64,000 nt of DNA, taken from assembly GCF_900099805.1 (NCBI RefSeq), contig NZ_FNDR01000015.1, positions 62,001 through 126,000 of the forward strand, given 5' to 3'. The stretch is from Variovorax sp. OV700. Lineage in GTDB: Bacteria > Pseudomonadota > Gammaproteobacteria > Burkholderiales > Burkholderiaceae_C. The notes beneath the pieces are model-generated. The model was not told where the DNA came from. It searched no databases and saw nothing but the letters and a program-made list of their open reading frames with translations. The translations under genes were made by a program, and so were the position numbers. Below, in pieces: positions 34,636 through 42,655 of this stretch (position 1 is the stretch's first letter; the number at the start of each line of letters is the position of its first letter).

Positions 34636-34974
34636 CTACTTCATCGCCTGCGGCCTCGGGGAGGCACTTCTGTCCAGCAGTTCTCTCAGGAAGCCCCAGG
34701 GAAAGATCCCCCGGTCGTGGCCATCGCTGAAGACGAACTGCACGCCGTAGGCGCCCACGGGCAGGATGTCCGTGAGTCGTATGACTGCGGCCGACGGCAA
34801 CGCTTCTGCTTCGCCATCCTGCCCGGCCGTGCCGATTGAACGCTGGGCCTTGCAATCGGCGCAAGGGCAGCTCGATCGCAGCAGGCCGTACGTGGCCAGA
34901 TGCCGCGCGCCATCCGCCCAGCAGAACTCCAGCGCGGCGCGCGCGCGATGGTCGATGATGGACTCAGGTGCCAT
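34636..34974 (-). CDS. DUF971 domain protein
   Basis: This 112-residue protein has a DUF971 (gamma-butyrobetaine hydroxylase-like N-terminal) domain: LEFCWADGARHLATYGLLRSSCPCADCKAQ, VIRLTDILPVGAYGVQFVFSDGH and GIFPWGFLRELL. The cysteines in CPCADC could bind a metal or iron-sulfur cluster. It overlaps the HEAT-repeat gene by 11 bases and is the last gene of the operon that starts with the GntR regulator. Stand-alone DUF971 proteins are commonly found near iron-sulfur or redox genes, which fits the flavoprotein/ferredoxin pair in this operon. Confidence 0.85.
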   Translation of the reverse strand: MAPESIIDHRARAALEFCWADGARHLATYGLLRSSCPCADCKAQRSIGTAGQDGEAEALPSAAVIRLTDILPVGAYGVQFVFSDGHDRGIFPWGFLRELLDRSASPRPQAMK

Positions 34975-35962
34975 GTGCGGCGGTGCCGATCTGCGCGATG
35001 GCCAGTCGGGCCGACTTGCGCACTTCCGGGTCGGGATCGTCGGCGGCGAGTTCGAGCGCGGGCAGCGCGGCGGCGTCGCCGATCTCACCGAGCGCGAGTG
35101 CCGCCTCCTTGCGCAAGTTGCTGATGCCGTGGCCCAGCGTCGCGAGCAGCGCCGAGACGCTCCCGGTGCTTCGCAGCCGGCCGAGGCTGCGCGCCGCGCG
35201 CAGGCGCACCTGCCAATAGGGGTCGTCCAGCGCGACCAGCAGTGCGGCCGACGCGACGGGCTGGTGCAGCTTGCCGAGCGCGGTGGCGGCTTCTTCCCGC
35301 ACCTGCCAGCTGGCGTCGCGCAGCGCCGTTTCCAGTGCGGCGCGCGCATCGACATTGCCGATTGCGAATGCCAGCGCGCCCACGGCCGCGCGGCGCACTT
35401 CATCCACGGGGTCGGCAACGGCGAGGCCGGCCAGCGCGGGCAGCGCGGGCGCATGCTTCAGGTAGCCGAGCACGCCGATGGCCTCCCGGCGCAAGGCGAT
35501 GGCATCGGCGGTGTCGTCGGCGGGGCGTCGCTGCTGCAACACCGCCAGCGCTGGCTGGGCGCTGGCGGGCACGCGCAGCTCGCGCAGTGCACGCAGCACG
35601 GCGGCGCGTACCCGCGCCGCTCCGGTGCCCGCGTGCGGCAGCAGCCAGGCGGCGGACGCAGGCTCCTTCAGTTCGGCGAGGCTGTGGGCGGCGGCATCGC
35701 GCACCTGCGCGTCGGGGTCGTCGAGCGCTTGCGCCAGCCCTTCGACGGCCGCCTGGTTCTCCATGGTTTCGAGCGCCAGCGCGGCGGCGGCGCGCACGGC
35801 CGGCGCATCGTCGCGCAGCGCGGCGACCAGCAGCGGCGTGTGCGCCTCGTCGGCCAGGTCTCCCAGGTCCATCACGGCGATGCGGCGCACTTCGGCGTCG
35901 GGGGAGTCCAGCCGTGCGGCAATGGCCTGAAGTTCGGGATCGTCGTGGAGGGCGGGGTTCAT
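34964..35962 (-). CDS. HEAT-repeat protein
   Basis: The 332-residue protein consists almost entirely of about nine HEAT/PBS-lyase-type repeats of around 30 residues (for example DPDAQVRDAAAHSLAELKE and DPYWQVRLRAARSLGRL). There is no signal peptide or catalytic motif. HEAT solenoids serve as protein scaffolds, so it may hold together or assist maturation of the redox proteins in this operon; this is inference. It begins 7 bases after the ABC ATPase gene and overlaps the DUF971 start. Confidence 0.88.
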   Translation of the reverse strand: MNPALHDDPELQAIAARLDSPDAEVRRIAVMDLGDLADEAHTPLLVAALRDDAPAVRAAAALALETMENQAAVEGLAQALDDPDAQVRDAAAHSLAELKEPASAAWLLPHAGTGAARVRAAVLRALRELRVPASAQPALAVLQQRRPADDTADAIALRREAIGVLGYLKHAPALPALAGLAVADPVDEVRRAAVGALAFAIGNVDARAALETALRDASWQVREEAATALGKLHQPVASAALLVALDDPYWQVRLRAARSLGRLRSTGSVSALLATLGHGISNLRKEAALALGEIGDAAALPALELAADDPDPEVRKSARLAIAQIGTAAHGT

Positions 35963-35969
35963 TTTTCTT

Positions 35970-36818
35970 TCAGATGGCGAAGCGCAGCTGCGCTGCGGCG
36001 GGGGCGCCGAGCGGCGTGAGGCGTTCCAGCGGCGCGCTGGCGTCCGCGTGCGGATGCAGCAGCTCCAGGCAGCGCCGTTTGAGCGCGATGAATCCGGAAG
36101 ACGTGACCAGCGAGGGATCGCGAGGCCGGGCGAAGTCGAGTTCGAATTCGGCGACGATGCGGCCCGGCCTCGGCCCCATCACGAGCACGCGGTCGCCGAG
36201 AAACAGCGCTTCGTCGATGTCGTGCGTGATGAAGACGATGGTGGTGCGCACGCGCGCCCAGGCATCGAGCAGCTGGCGCTGCATCATGAGCCGGGTCTGG
36301 GCGTCGAGCGCGCCGAAGGGCTCGTCCATCAGCATCACACGTGGATGGTTGATGAGCACCCGCGCAATTTCTGCGCGCTGCTGCATGCCGCCCGAGAGCT
36401 GGGAGGGGTAGAAGCCCGCGAAGTCGCCGAGGCCGACGAGCCGCAGCATCTCGTGCGCCCGGGCATGGCGTTCTCGTCGGCCGACGCCCTGCATCTTCAG
36501 TCCGAAGGCGACGTTGTCCAGCACCTTCTTCCACGGGAAAAGCGTGTGGTGCTGGAAGACGAGGCCTCGGTCCGGATGCGGCCCGCGCACCGCCTCACCG
36601 TCCACCTGAATGGTGCCGCCCGCGGGCGTCAGGTGGCCGGCCAATGCGCCCAGCAGCGTCGACTTGCCGCAGCCCGAAGGGCCGAGCAGGCAGATGAACT
36701 CGCCGGGTTCGACATGCAGCGTGATGTCCTGCACTGCGTCGAAGGCCTGGGCGCCATGGCCCAGGCGCACGCGCAGGTCGTCGATGGCGATGCGGCCGGT
36801 TTGCACATCGGCCTTCAC
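35970..36818 (-). CDS. NitT/TauT-type ABC transporter ATPase (AprA-like operon)
   Basis: The 282-residue ATPase has Walker A GPSGCGKST (46-54), signature LSGGM (141-145) and Walker B VMLMDEP (161-167), the pattern of SsuB/TauB proteins. GTG 36818 overlaps the permease stop (GTGA). The reading frame stays open far upstream, but that part is a shadow of the permease gene. A roughly 25-residue C-terminal tail (PLERLTPLGAPAAAQLRFAI) follows the fold. It powers uptake of the ligand bound by the receptor at 37652-39070. Confidence 0.9.
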   Translation of the reverse strand: MKADVQTGRIAIDDLRVRLGHGAQAFDAVQDITLHVEPGEFICLLGPSGCGKSTLLGALAGHLTPAGGTIQVDGEAVRGPHPDRGLVFQHHTLFPWKKVLDNVAFGLKMQGVGRRERHARAHEMLRLVGLGDFAGFYPSQLSGGMQQRAEIARVLINHPRVMLMDEPFGALDAQTRLMMQRQLLDAWARVRTTIVFITHDIDEALFLGDRVLVMGPRPGRIVAEFELDFARPRDPSLVTSSGFIALKRRCLELLHPHADASAPLERLTPLGAPAAAQLRFAI

Positions 36819-37612
36819 GATCTTTTCTCCTGCATGGCGCGCCAGGGCATCAGCACCTGGCCGATCCATCGCACCAGCGCACTGCTGCCCATGCCGAGCA
36901 CGCCGATGAAGAGCATGCCGACCACGATGTCGGCGTAGTTCTGGATCGTGTACGACATCCACGTGTAGTAGCCGATGCCGAATTGACCGGAGATCATCTC
37001 GGCCGTGACCAGGCAGAACCAGGCGGTGCCCATGCCGATGGCCAGGCCGGTGACGACGCTCGGCATGGCACCCGGCAGGATCACTTCGCGGAACACCGAG
37101 AGCCGGCCGGCGCCCAGGCTGCGCGCCGAGGCGACGAGGCGGGCGTCCACGGCCTCGACGCCGTGCACGGTGTTGAGCAGCACGGGGAAGAGCGCCCCCA
37201 CGAAGGTGATGAAGACCATCGATGCCTCCGACGACGGGAACATCAGGATGGCCAGCGGGATCCACGCCACCGCGGGAATCGGCCGCAGCACTTCGAGCGG
37301 CGGCAGCAGCGTGTCCTCGGCCCAGCGGGCACGGCCGATCGCGAGGCCCAGCGCCACGCCGGCCACTGCCGCGAGGCCGAAGCCGATGAACACGCGGCGC
37401 AGGCTCGCTGACAGGTGCTGCAGCACCAGCGGCGACTGCACCAGCGACCACGCGGACTCGGCCACCTCGCGCGGCGACGGCACGTTCTGAAAAGTGATGA
37501 AGCCCAGGTTCATACGCTGGCCCGTGGCGATGTGCCATGCGATCACGCAGGCGAGCAGCGCCGCGATGCGCCATGTGGCGCGCGGCAGGTTGGCATGGAA
37601 GAAGCTGGCCAT
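36815..37612 (-). CDS. NitT/TauT-type ABC transporter permease (AprA-like operon)
   Basis: This 265-residue membrane protein has about six helices and the BPD-type EAA loop (SARSLGAGRLSVFREVILPGAMPSVVTGL). Family segments RPIPAVAWIPLAILMF and VTAEMISGQFGIGYYTW are also present. ATG 37612 is used; a TTG six codons upstream is less likely, and neither has a good ribosome-binding site. A hairpin with a T run lies between it and the receptor gene, so it may be expressed at a lower level than the receptor. Confidence 0.88.
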   Translation of the reverse strand: MASFFHANLPRATWRIAALLACVIAWHIATGQRMNLGFITFQNVPSPREVAESAWSLVQSPLVLQHLSASLRRVFIGFGLAAVAGVALGLAIGRARWAEDTLLPPLEVLRPIPAVAWIPLAILMFPSSEASMVFITFVGALFPVLLNTVHGVEAVDARLVASARSLGAGRLSVFREVILPGAMPSVVTGLAIGMGTAWFCLVTAEMISGQFGIGYYTWMSYTIQNYADIVVGMLFIGVLGMGSSALVRWIGQVLMPWRAMQEKRS

Positions 37613-37628
37613 GGGGAGGTGAGGTTGC

Positions 37629-37652
37629 AAAAAAACGCGAGGCGGGGCGCGT
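37629..37652 (-). terminator. Weak intrinsic terminator/attenuator after the receptor gene
   Basis: On the minus strand ACGCG, an 8-base loop and CGCGT are followed by seven T, immediately after the receptor stop codon. The five-base stem is short, so partial read-through into the permease is expected. Confidence 0.4.
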
Positions 37653-39070
37653 CAGCCGGCCAGCGCGGCGCGCACGCCGGCGAAGTCCGCCACCTTGCCG
37701 CCGTTCTTCGCGGCCCATCCCTCGGCTTGGTCCTTGAGCAGGAAGGCATCGACCTCGCCCTTGGCGCCGAGCACGAACCACGCATCGGCCGCGAGCAGCT
37801 TGTTGCCGCTGCTGCGGTCCTGCGCATAGACGACGCGCGCTTTCTTGCCGGCCTTCTCCAGCTTTTGCAGGTCGCCGAAGGCGTTCTCGGGCGAGGCGTA
37901 GTGCCGCACCAGCGGCTCGCCGGCCACCCAGACCTGGGCCACCCGGCTCACGTCGGCGATGGGCTTACCCGTGGCGGCGTCTTTCGCCACCAGCGGGGCG
38001 CGGGCGTAGTTCTTCAACTGCCTGTCGTAGTCCAGGCCGGCTTCCTTGAAGGCGGCGCGGATGTAGCCGTCCTGCACGAAGGCATTGGCATCGATGTCGT
38101 TGTCGGTGCGCTTCAAGAGGCGCAGCGTGTCGAGCGACGTCTTCACCGCCTGGCGGTACTCGGGCTTCCAGCTCAGGTCACGCGTCTGCAGGCCGAGCGG
38201 GCCATGGAACAGGTAGTTGACCTCGGCCTCGATGCCCGTGACTTTGGCGATCAGCTCGCTGTACTTCTCGGGCTCGGCGGCCACGAGGCGATCGGCTTCG
38301 AGCGCGGCGCGCAGGTAGGCGGTGACGACCTCGGGGTACTTCTTGGCGTAGTCCTCGTCGACCAGGCTGCCGTGGAAGGTGGGCGCGTTCGCCTGCGAAC
38401 CGTCGTAGATCTTGCGTGCGAAGCCGCGGTACGGGAACAGCTCGGCGAACGGCACGAAGTCTGCATGCGCCTCGACCTTGCCGGCCTGCAGCGCGGGGCC
38501 GGCCACCTCGGGCGCCTGCGTGGTGATGTTCACGTCCTTCAGGGGGGCCCAGCCTTGCGCCTGGACGGCGCGCAGCAGCATGCCGTGCGAGGTCGATGCG
38601 AAGGGCACGGAGATGGTCTTGCCCTTGAGCTCGGCGAGCGACTGCACCTTCGAGTCCTTGGGCACGACGATGCCGTTGCCGCTGCCCGTCGTGCTGCCCG
38701 AGAGCACGGTGATGAAGATGCTCTTGCGCCCGGCCTTCTGAAAGGCTGCGCCGTTGAAGCTGCCCGGAAAGTCGGCCATCGAGCCGAGGTCGAGCTTGCC
38801 CGCGACCATCTCGTTGGTCAGCGGTGCGCCGGAGGTGAAGTTCTTCCACTCGATCTGGTACTGCGCGTCCTTGTACTTGCCGGTGCGCGGCAGGTACTTC
38901 TCCAGCAACTTCAGCTCGCGGATCAAGAGGCCGCCGGTGGCGCAGTTGATGGTGGTGTCTTGCGTGCCGATGGCGATACGGATGGTCTCGCCCCGCGCGG
39001 CCGGCAGTGCCAGCGTCAGCGCGAGGCCGAGGGTCGCGCCCCACAGGGCAGGTTTTCTCGTGGTCTTCAT
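37652..39070 (-). CDS. NitT/TauT-like ABC substrate-binding protein with C-terminal extension
   Basis: The 472-residue receptor has a signal peptide (ending PAARG) and a nitrate/sulfonate-receptor-like core: TIRIAIGTQDTTINCATGG, MADFPGSFNGAAF, GNGIVVPKDSKVQSL and HADFVPFAELFPYRGFARKI. It is about 130 residues longer than SsuA or TauA. The extra C-terminal part contains ARVVYAQDRSSGNKLLAADAWFVL and EGWAAKNGGKVADFAGVRAAL, faintly reminiscent of a NosL-like fold; I am unsure of this. TGGAG lies 8 bases upstream. It follows the ferredoxin gene by 33 bases and would define the substrate of the whole operon. Confidence 0.82.
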   Translation of the reverse strand: MKTTRKPALWGATLGLALTLALPAARGETIRIAIGTQDTTINCATGGLLIRELKLLEKYLPRTGKYKDAQYQIEWKNFTSGAPLTNEMVAGKLDLGSMADFPGSFNGAAFQKAGRKSIFITVLSGSTTGSGNGIVVPKDSKVQSLAELKGKTISVPFASTSHGMLLRAVQAQGWAPLKDVNITTQAPEVAGPALQAGKVEAHADFVPFAELFPYRGFARKIYDGSQANAPTFHGSLVDEDYAKKYPEVVTAYLRAALEADRLVAAEPEKYSELIAKVTGIEAEVNYLFHGPLGLQTRDLSWKPEYRQAVKTSLDTLRLLKRTDNDIDANAFVQDGYIRAAFKEAGLDYDRQLKNYARAPLVAKDAATGKPIADVSRVAQVWVAGEPLVRHYASPENAFGDLQKLEKAGKKARVVYAQDRSSGNKLLAADAWFVLGAKGEVDAFLLKDQAEGWAAKNGGKVADFAGVRAALAG

Positions 39071-39103
39071 CGTGATGCTCCAGTTGAAATGCAGGGCCGC
39101 GGC

Positions 39104-39337
39104 TCAGCGCAGCAGGTAAGGGATGTCGACGGTGACCGCGCCGGTGGGGCAGTCCTTCTCGCAAGGCATGCAGTACCAGCATTCGTCGAACTTCATGTAG
39201 GCCTTGCCCTTGCTGAGGTCGATGGCGAGCACGTCGAGCGGGCAGACATCGACGCAGACGGTGCAGCCCTTGTGGGCGATGCACTTGTCCTCGTCCACGC
39301 GAACGGGCACGCTGGTGGGGTTGAAGGCGAGGGGCAT
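39104..39337 (-). CDS. Short AprB-like 2[4Fe-4S] ferredoxin
   Basis: The 77-residue protein has two cysteine clusters: C19, C25, C28, C32 (CX5CX2CX3CP) and C53, C56, C59, C63 (CX2CX2CX3CP, in DECWYCMPCEKDCPTGAV). The second cluster resembles adenylylsulfate reductase beta subunit, but the long C-terminal tail of AprB is absent. It lies 32 bases after the flavoprotein gene, and the pair probably forms a two-subunit redox enzyme. Its electron partner is not encoded nearby. Confidence 0.88.
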   Translation of the reverse strand: MPLAFNPTSVPVRVDEDKCIAHKGCTVCVDVCPLDVLAIDLSKGKAYMKFDECWYCMPCEKDCPTGAVTVDIPYLLR

Positions 39338-39369
39338 GGGGGGCTCTCTTCTTGTCGGGATTGGGGGTG

Positions 39370-41121
39370 TCACGCCGCGACCGGCTCGCGCACGCCGGCG
39401 GGCACGCGCAGGTGCTGGTAGGCCGACATCTCGTGCGCATCGAGCGGCACGATGTAGGGATCGACGGGACGCTTGAAGCTCACCATTGCGTCGCCTTGCT
39501 TTTGCAGCTGCGTGTGGCAGAACCAGTCGCGGTCGTTGCGCTCCGGAAAGTCCACGCGGTGGTGGTACAGGCCCCAGCGGCTCTCGGTGCGGTAGAGCGA
39601 GGCGCGCGCGGCCATCTCGGCGCAGTCGCGAATGGCGTGCACCTCCATCGCGCGCATCAGTTCGTGCGGACCGGGGGCGGCGAGCTGTTCGAGGTCTTCG
39701 TGGATCTGCTCGAATCGCGAGAGACCGATTTCCATCTTGCGCGTCACCTTCGGCGGCTGCAGGTAGTCGTTGACCATGCGGCGCAGCTTGTATTCGACCT
39801 GCGCGGGCGGCAGGTCGCCACCCCGCAGGTTGGCATGTCGAAGGAGTGGCGCGCTGACACGGGCATGCTCGCGGGCCACCTGTTCTTCGTCGAGCGCGGG
39901 CAGTTCGTTCTCTGCGCAATGCCGCGCCGCGCTTTCTCCGGCGAGCCGCCCGTACACGAACGCGCCGAGCATGTAGTTGTGCGGCACGCAGGCCAGGTCG
40001 CCCGCGGCGTGCAGGCCCGGCACGGTGGTTCGCGCATGCTCGTCCACCCACACGCCCGACGCCGAATGGCCGCTGCACAGGCCGATCTCGGAGATGTGCA
40101 TCTCCACCATCTGCGCGCGGTAGTCGGTGCCGCGCCCGGCATGGAAGCGGCCGCGGCTCGGGCGCTCGTTGGTGTGCAGGATCTGCTCGATGGTGGCGAT
40201 GGTCTCCTCGGCCAGGTGGCTCAGCTTGAGGAAGACCGGGCCGTTGCCGCCCTGCAGCTCGTTGTAGAACTCCATCATCATCTGGCCGCTCCAGTAGTCG
40301 CACTCGATGAAACGCTCGCCCTTGTTGTTGGTGGTGTGGCCGCCGAAGGGGCCGGTCACGTAGGCGCAAGCGGGGCCGTTGTAGTCCTTGATGAGCGGGT
40401 TGATCTGGAAGCACTCGATGCCCGAGAGTTCCGCGCCCGCGTGGTAGGCCATGCTGTAGCCGTCGCCTGCGTTGGTCGGGTTCTCGTAGGTGCCGAAGAG
40501 GTAGCCGGAGGCGGGCAGCCCCAGCCGGCCGGCCGCGCCGGTGGCCAGCACCACCGATTTCGCGCGGATCACGTGGAACTCGGCCGTACGGCAGTCGAAG
40601 GCCATCGCGCCCGCGATGCGGCCGTCGGCCGCGGTGAGCAGGCGCGTGACCACCAGGCGTTGCGACATCTCCACGCGCATGCGCTTGAGGCGCCGATACA
40701 GCACGTTTTTGATGTTGTGGCCTTCGGGCATCGGCAGCACGTAGGTGCCCATGTGGTGCACCTTGCGCATCGCGTAGTCGCCGGTCTCGTCCTTCTCGAA
40801 CTTGACGCCCCAGCGGTCGAGCTCCTCGATCATCGAATAGCTGTTGCGCGCATAGGCCATCACCGTCTTCTGGTTGACGATGCCATCGTTGGCGGTGGTG
40901 ATCTCCTTCACGTACTGCTCGGGCGTGGCGAAGCCCGGCACCACCGCGTTGTTCAGACCGTCCATCCCCATCGAGATGGCGCCGCTGCGCTTGACGTTGG
41001 CTTTTTCCAGCAGCAGCACTTCGAGCTTGGGATTGGCTTCTTTCGCCTTGACGGCGGCCATCGGGCCGGCCGTGCCGCCGCCGATGACCAGCACGTCGAC
41101 GGTGCGGGTGATGATGTTCAT
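39370..41121 (-). CDS. Fumarate reductase/AprA-like flavoprotein subunit
   Basis: The 583-residue FAD protein starts with DVLVIGGGTAGPMAAVKAKE (dinucleotide motif, about 9-28). It continues with NVKRSGAISMGMDGLNN, VVLATGAAGRLG, and a C-terminal GLHAAGDLACVPHNYMLGAFVYGRLAGE motif typical of the succinate dehydrogenase/fumarate reductase/APS reductase alpha family. With the adjacent AprB-like ferredoxin it looks like an AprAB-type enzyme, but the genome context (GntR, ABC importer, HEAT protein) is not that of dissimilatory sulfate reduction. Its start overlaps the GntR stop (ATGA). The substrate is unknown. Confidence 0.85.
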   Translation of the reverse strand: MNIITRTVDVLVIGGGTAGPMAAVKAKEANPKLEVLLLEKANVKRSGAISMGMDGLNNAVVPGFATPEQYVKEITTANDGIVNQKTVMAYARNSYSMIEELDRWGVKFEKDETGDYAMRKVHHMGTYVLPMPEGHNIKNVLYRRLKRMRVEMSQRLVVTRLLTAADGRIAGAMAFDCRTAEFHVIRAKSVVLATGAAGRLGLPASGYLFGTYENPTNAGDGYSMAYHAGAELSGIECFQINPLIKDYNGPACAYVTGPFGGHTTNNKGERFIECDYWSGQMMMEFYNELQGGNGPVFLKLSHLAEETIATIEQILHTNERPSRGRFHAGRGTDYRAQMVEMHISEIGLCSGHSASGVWVDEHARTTVPGLHAAGDLACVPHNYMLGAFVYGRLAGESAARHCAENELPALDEEQVAREHARVSAPLLRHANLRGGDLPPAQVEYKLRRMVNDYLQPPKVTRKMEIGLSRFEQIHEDLEQLAAPGPHELMRAMEVHAIRDCAEMAARASLYRTESRWGLYHHRVDFPERNDRDWFCHTQLQKQGDAMVSFKRPVDPYIVPLDAHEMSAYQHLRVPAGVREPVAA

Positions 41122-41891
41122 GGATTGGCTTTCGTCGTCGGGTTGGCGCGGGCGATGCGGAGCCGGTGCTGGAACGCATCGCCGCGGAAATAGAGGTCTT
41201 CGAAATCCAGCGGCGCGCCGTCAGCGGTGTGCGTGAGGCGTTCCACGCGCAGCACGGCCGTGCCTTCGGGCACGCTCAGTGCGCGCGAGAGCACCTCGTC
41301 GGCCAGCATCGCGTCGATCTGCAAGTCGGCGTGGCCGAGGGCGATGCCGTAGTCGTTTTCCAGGATCAGGAAGATGTCGCGCCCGGCCAGGTCCGCCTGG
41401 CGAAGCCGCTCGCCGATGGCGTGGGGCAGGTAGGTCACTTCGTAGGACACCGGGGCGCGGTTGAGGTGCCGCACACGCTTGATCTGCGCCACCGGCGTGC
41501 CTTCGGCCAGGCCCAGTTGCTGCGCCACGCGCGGCGAGGCCGGCACGGTCTTGTGACTCGTGACCTGGTTGCGGATCTCGTAGCCCATGCGCACCATCGC
41601 TTCGGCAAAACCTTCGAGCTGCGTGAGGTGCTGGAAGGCCTTGGGCCTGGCGACGAAGGTGCCCTTGCCCGGGATCTTGAAGATCAGGTTCTCGCGCTGA
41701 AGATCGCTCAGCGCCTGGCGCACCGTGATGCGGCTGACCTTGAACAGCGCGACCATTTCGCTTTCCGACGGCAGTTGCGCATGCGGTGCGTAGCTGCCGT
41801 CGAGGATGCGCTCGCGCAGCGTCTCGCGCACCTGGGTGTAGAGCGGGACGGGGGAAAAGGCGATGGGCTCGAGAGCCTTGGCGGTGGACAT
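41118..41891 (-). CDS. GntR-family regulator with UTRA domain
   Basis: This 257-residue HutC-type regulator has an N-terminal winged helix (about 17-82; YTQVRETLRERILDG, LPSESEMVALFKVSRITVRQALSDLQ, GKGTFVA). A UTRA effector domain follows (about 100-245; RVRHLNRAPVSYEVTYLP, DEVLSRALSVPEGTAVLRVERL). As first gene of the operon and coupled to the flavoprotein gene, it probably autoregulates and senses the imported substrate. Two TGACC half-sites and an inverted GGTCA lie just upstream. Its promoter region is shared with the divergent rhodanese-encapsulin operon. Confidence 0.9.
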   Translation of the reverse strand: MSTAKALEPIAFSPVPLYTQVRETLRERILDGSYAPHAQLPSESEMVALFKVSRITVRQALSDLQRENLIFKIPGKGTFVARPKAFQHLTQLEGFAEAMVRMGYEIRNQVTSHKTVPASPRVAQQLGLAEGTPVAQIKRVRHLNRAPVSYEVTYLPHAIGERLRQADLAGRDIFLILENDYGIALGHADLQIDAMLADEVLSRALSVPEGTAVLRVERLTHTADGAPLDFEDLYFRGDAFQHRLRIARANPTTKANP

Positions 41892-41896
41892 GCGGC

Positions 41897-41926
41897 TGAC
41901 CTGTTATGACCGGTTGGACGAGGTCA
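41897..41926. promoter_or_regulatory. Candidate GntR operator
   Basis: TGACC occurs at 41897 and 41907 and its inverse GGTCA at 41922, giving an inverted repeat TGACC-N10-GGTCA plus a direct repeat. It lies directly before the GntR start codon. The assignment is by position only. Confidence 0.35.
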
Positions 41927-42052
41927 AATGCTAGTCAGCGATGTCGGTGGCGTTAAATAACAAGAACGTGCTTTGATATTCGGAGAACGAGCGAGTGCCG
42001 CTGCATCGGATCGTTAGAACAGTTGGTTGTTTAAAACCGACTTTTCAGTTGT

Positions 42053-42098
42053 TTGAGCCTCGTCGCGCCGCTCCTACATTGATGGTCATCGCCATCAA
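42053..42098 (+). promoter_or_regulatory. Candidate promoter with palindrome before the rhodanese-encapsulin operon
   Basis: TTGAGC (42053-42058) and TACATT (42075-42080) are 16 bases apart. The inverted repeat TTGATGG-N6-CCATCAA (42079-42098) overlaps the expected start point. It could bind the operon's own XRE protein. The rest of the 250-base divergent region is AT-rich but shows no gene. Confidence 0.35.
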
Positions 42099-42141
42099 CC
42101 CGGATGGGAATAAATGAAGCAACGCACAGGAGCCCAAGCGC

Positions 42142-42624
42142 ATGTCAGTGGAAGTTGAAAATGTCGTCGCCTTGCCGCCCGCCCTCGAGGAAGCGCGCAT
42201 TCGTGCGGCCGAAGAGGGATGGAGCTACGCCGGTGGCGTGACTCCGCCCGTCGCATGGGCGCTGGTGCAGGGCGGCCGGGCCGTGCTGGTGGATGTGCGC
42301 TCGGGCGAGGAGCGCAAGTTCGTGGGCCACGTGCCCGAGAGCCTGCATGTGGCCTGGGCGACCGGCACGGCGCTCACGCGCAATCCGCGCTTTGTGCGCG
42401 AGCTCGAGGCCAGGCTTGCGAAGCACGGCGGCAAGGACGCGGTGGCGCTGCTGCTGTGCCGCAGCGGCAAGCGCTCGGCACTCGCGGCGGAAGCAGCCGC
42501 CAAGGCCGGCTTCAGGCACGTGTTCAACGTGCTCGAGGGCTTCGAGGGCGAGATCGATGCCCACCAGCACCGCGGCGCCTCGGACGGCTGGCGCTTCCAC
42601 GGCCTGCCGTGGGTGCAGGACTGA
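42142..42624 (+). CDS. Rhodanese-domain sulfurtransferase
   Basis: The 160-residue single-domain rhodanese has VLVDVRSGEERKFVGHVPES (about 48-67) and the active-site loop CRSGKRS (106-112) with Cys106 as the persulfide carrier. It ends EGEIDAHQHRGASDGWRFHGLPW, typical of cytoplasmic rhodaneses. AGGAG lies 10 bases before the ATG. As first gene of the encapsulin operon it could deliver or receive sulfane sulfur around the compartment. Rhodaneses are recorded neighbours of Family 2A encapsulins. Confidence 0.92.
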   Translation: MSVEVENVVALPPALEEARIRAAEEGWSYAGGVTPPVAWALVQGGRAVLVDVRSGEERKFVGHVPESLHVAWATGTALTRNPRFVRELEARLAKHGGKDAVALLLCRSGKRSALAAEAAAKAGFRHVFNVLEGFEGEIDAHQHRGASDGWRFHGLPWVQD

Positions 42625-42655
42625 CGGCAGCGTTCCTTCCAGGGAGAACAACCAC

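Noticed and set aside
39104..41121. Calling the pair aprAB (dissimilatory APS reductase)
   Set aside because: AprB lacks its C-terminal tail, no sat, dsr or qmo genes are present, and the operon contains an importer and a GntR regulator.
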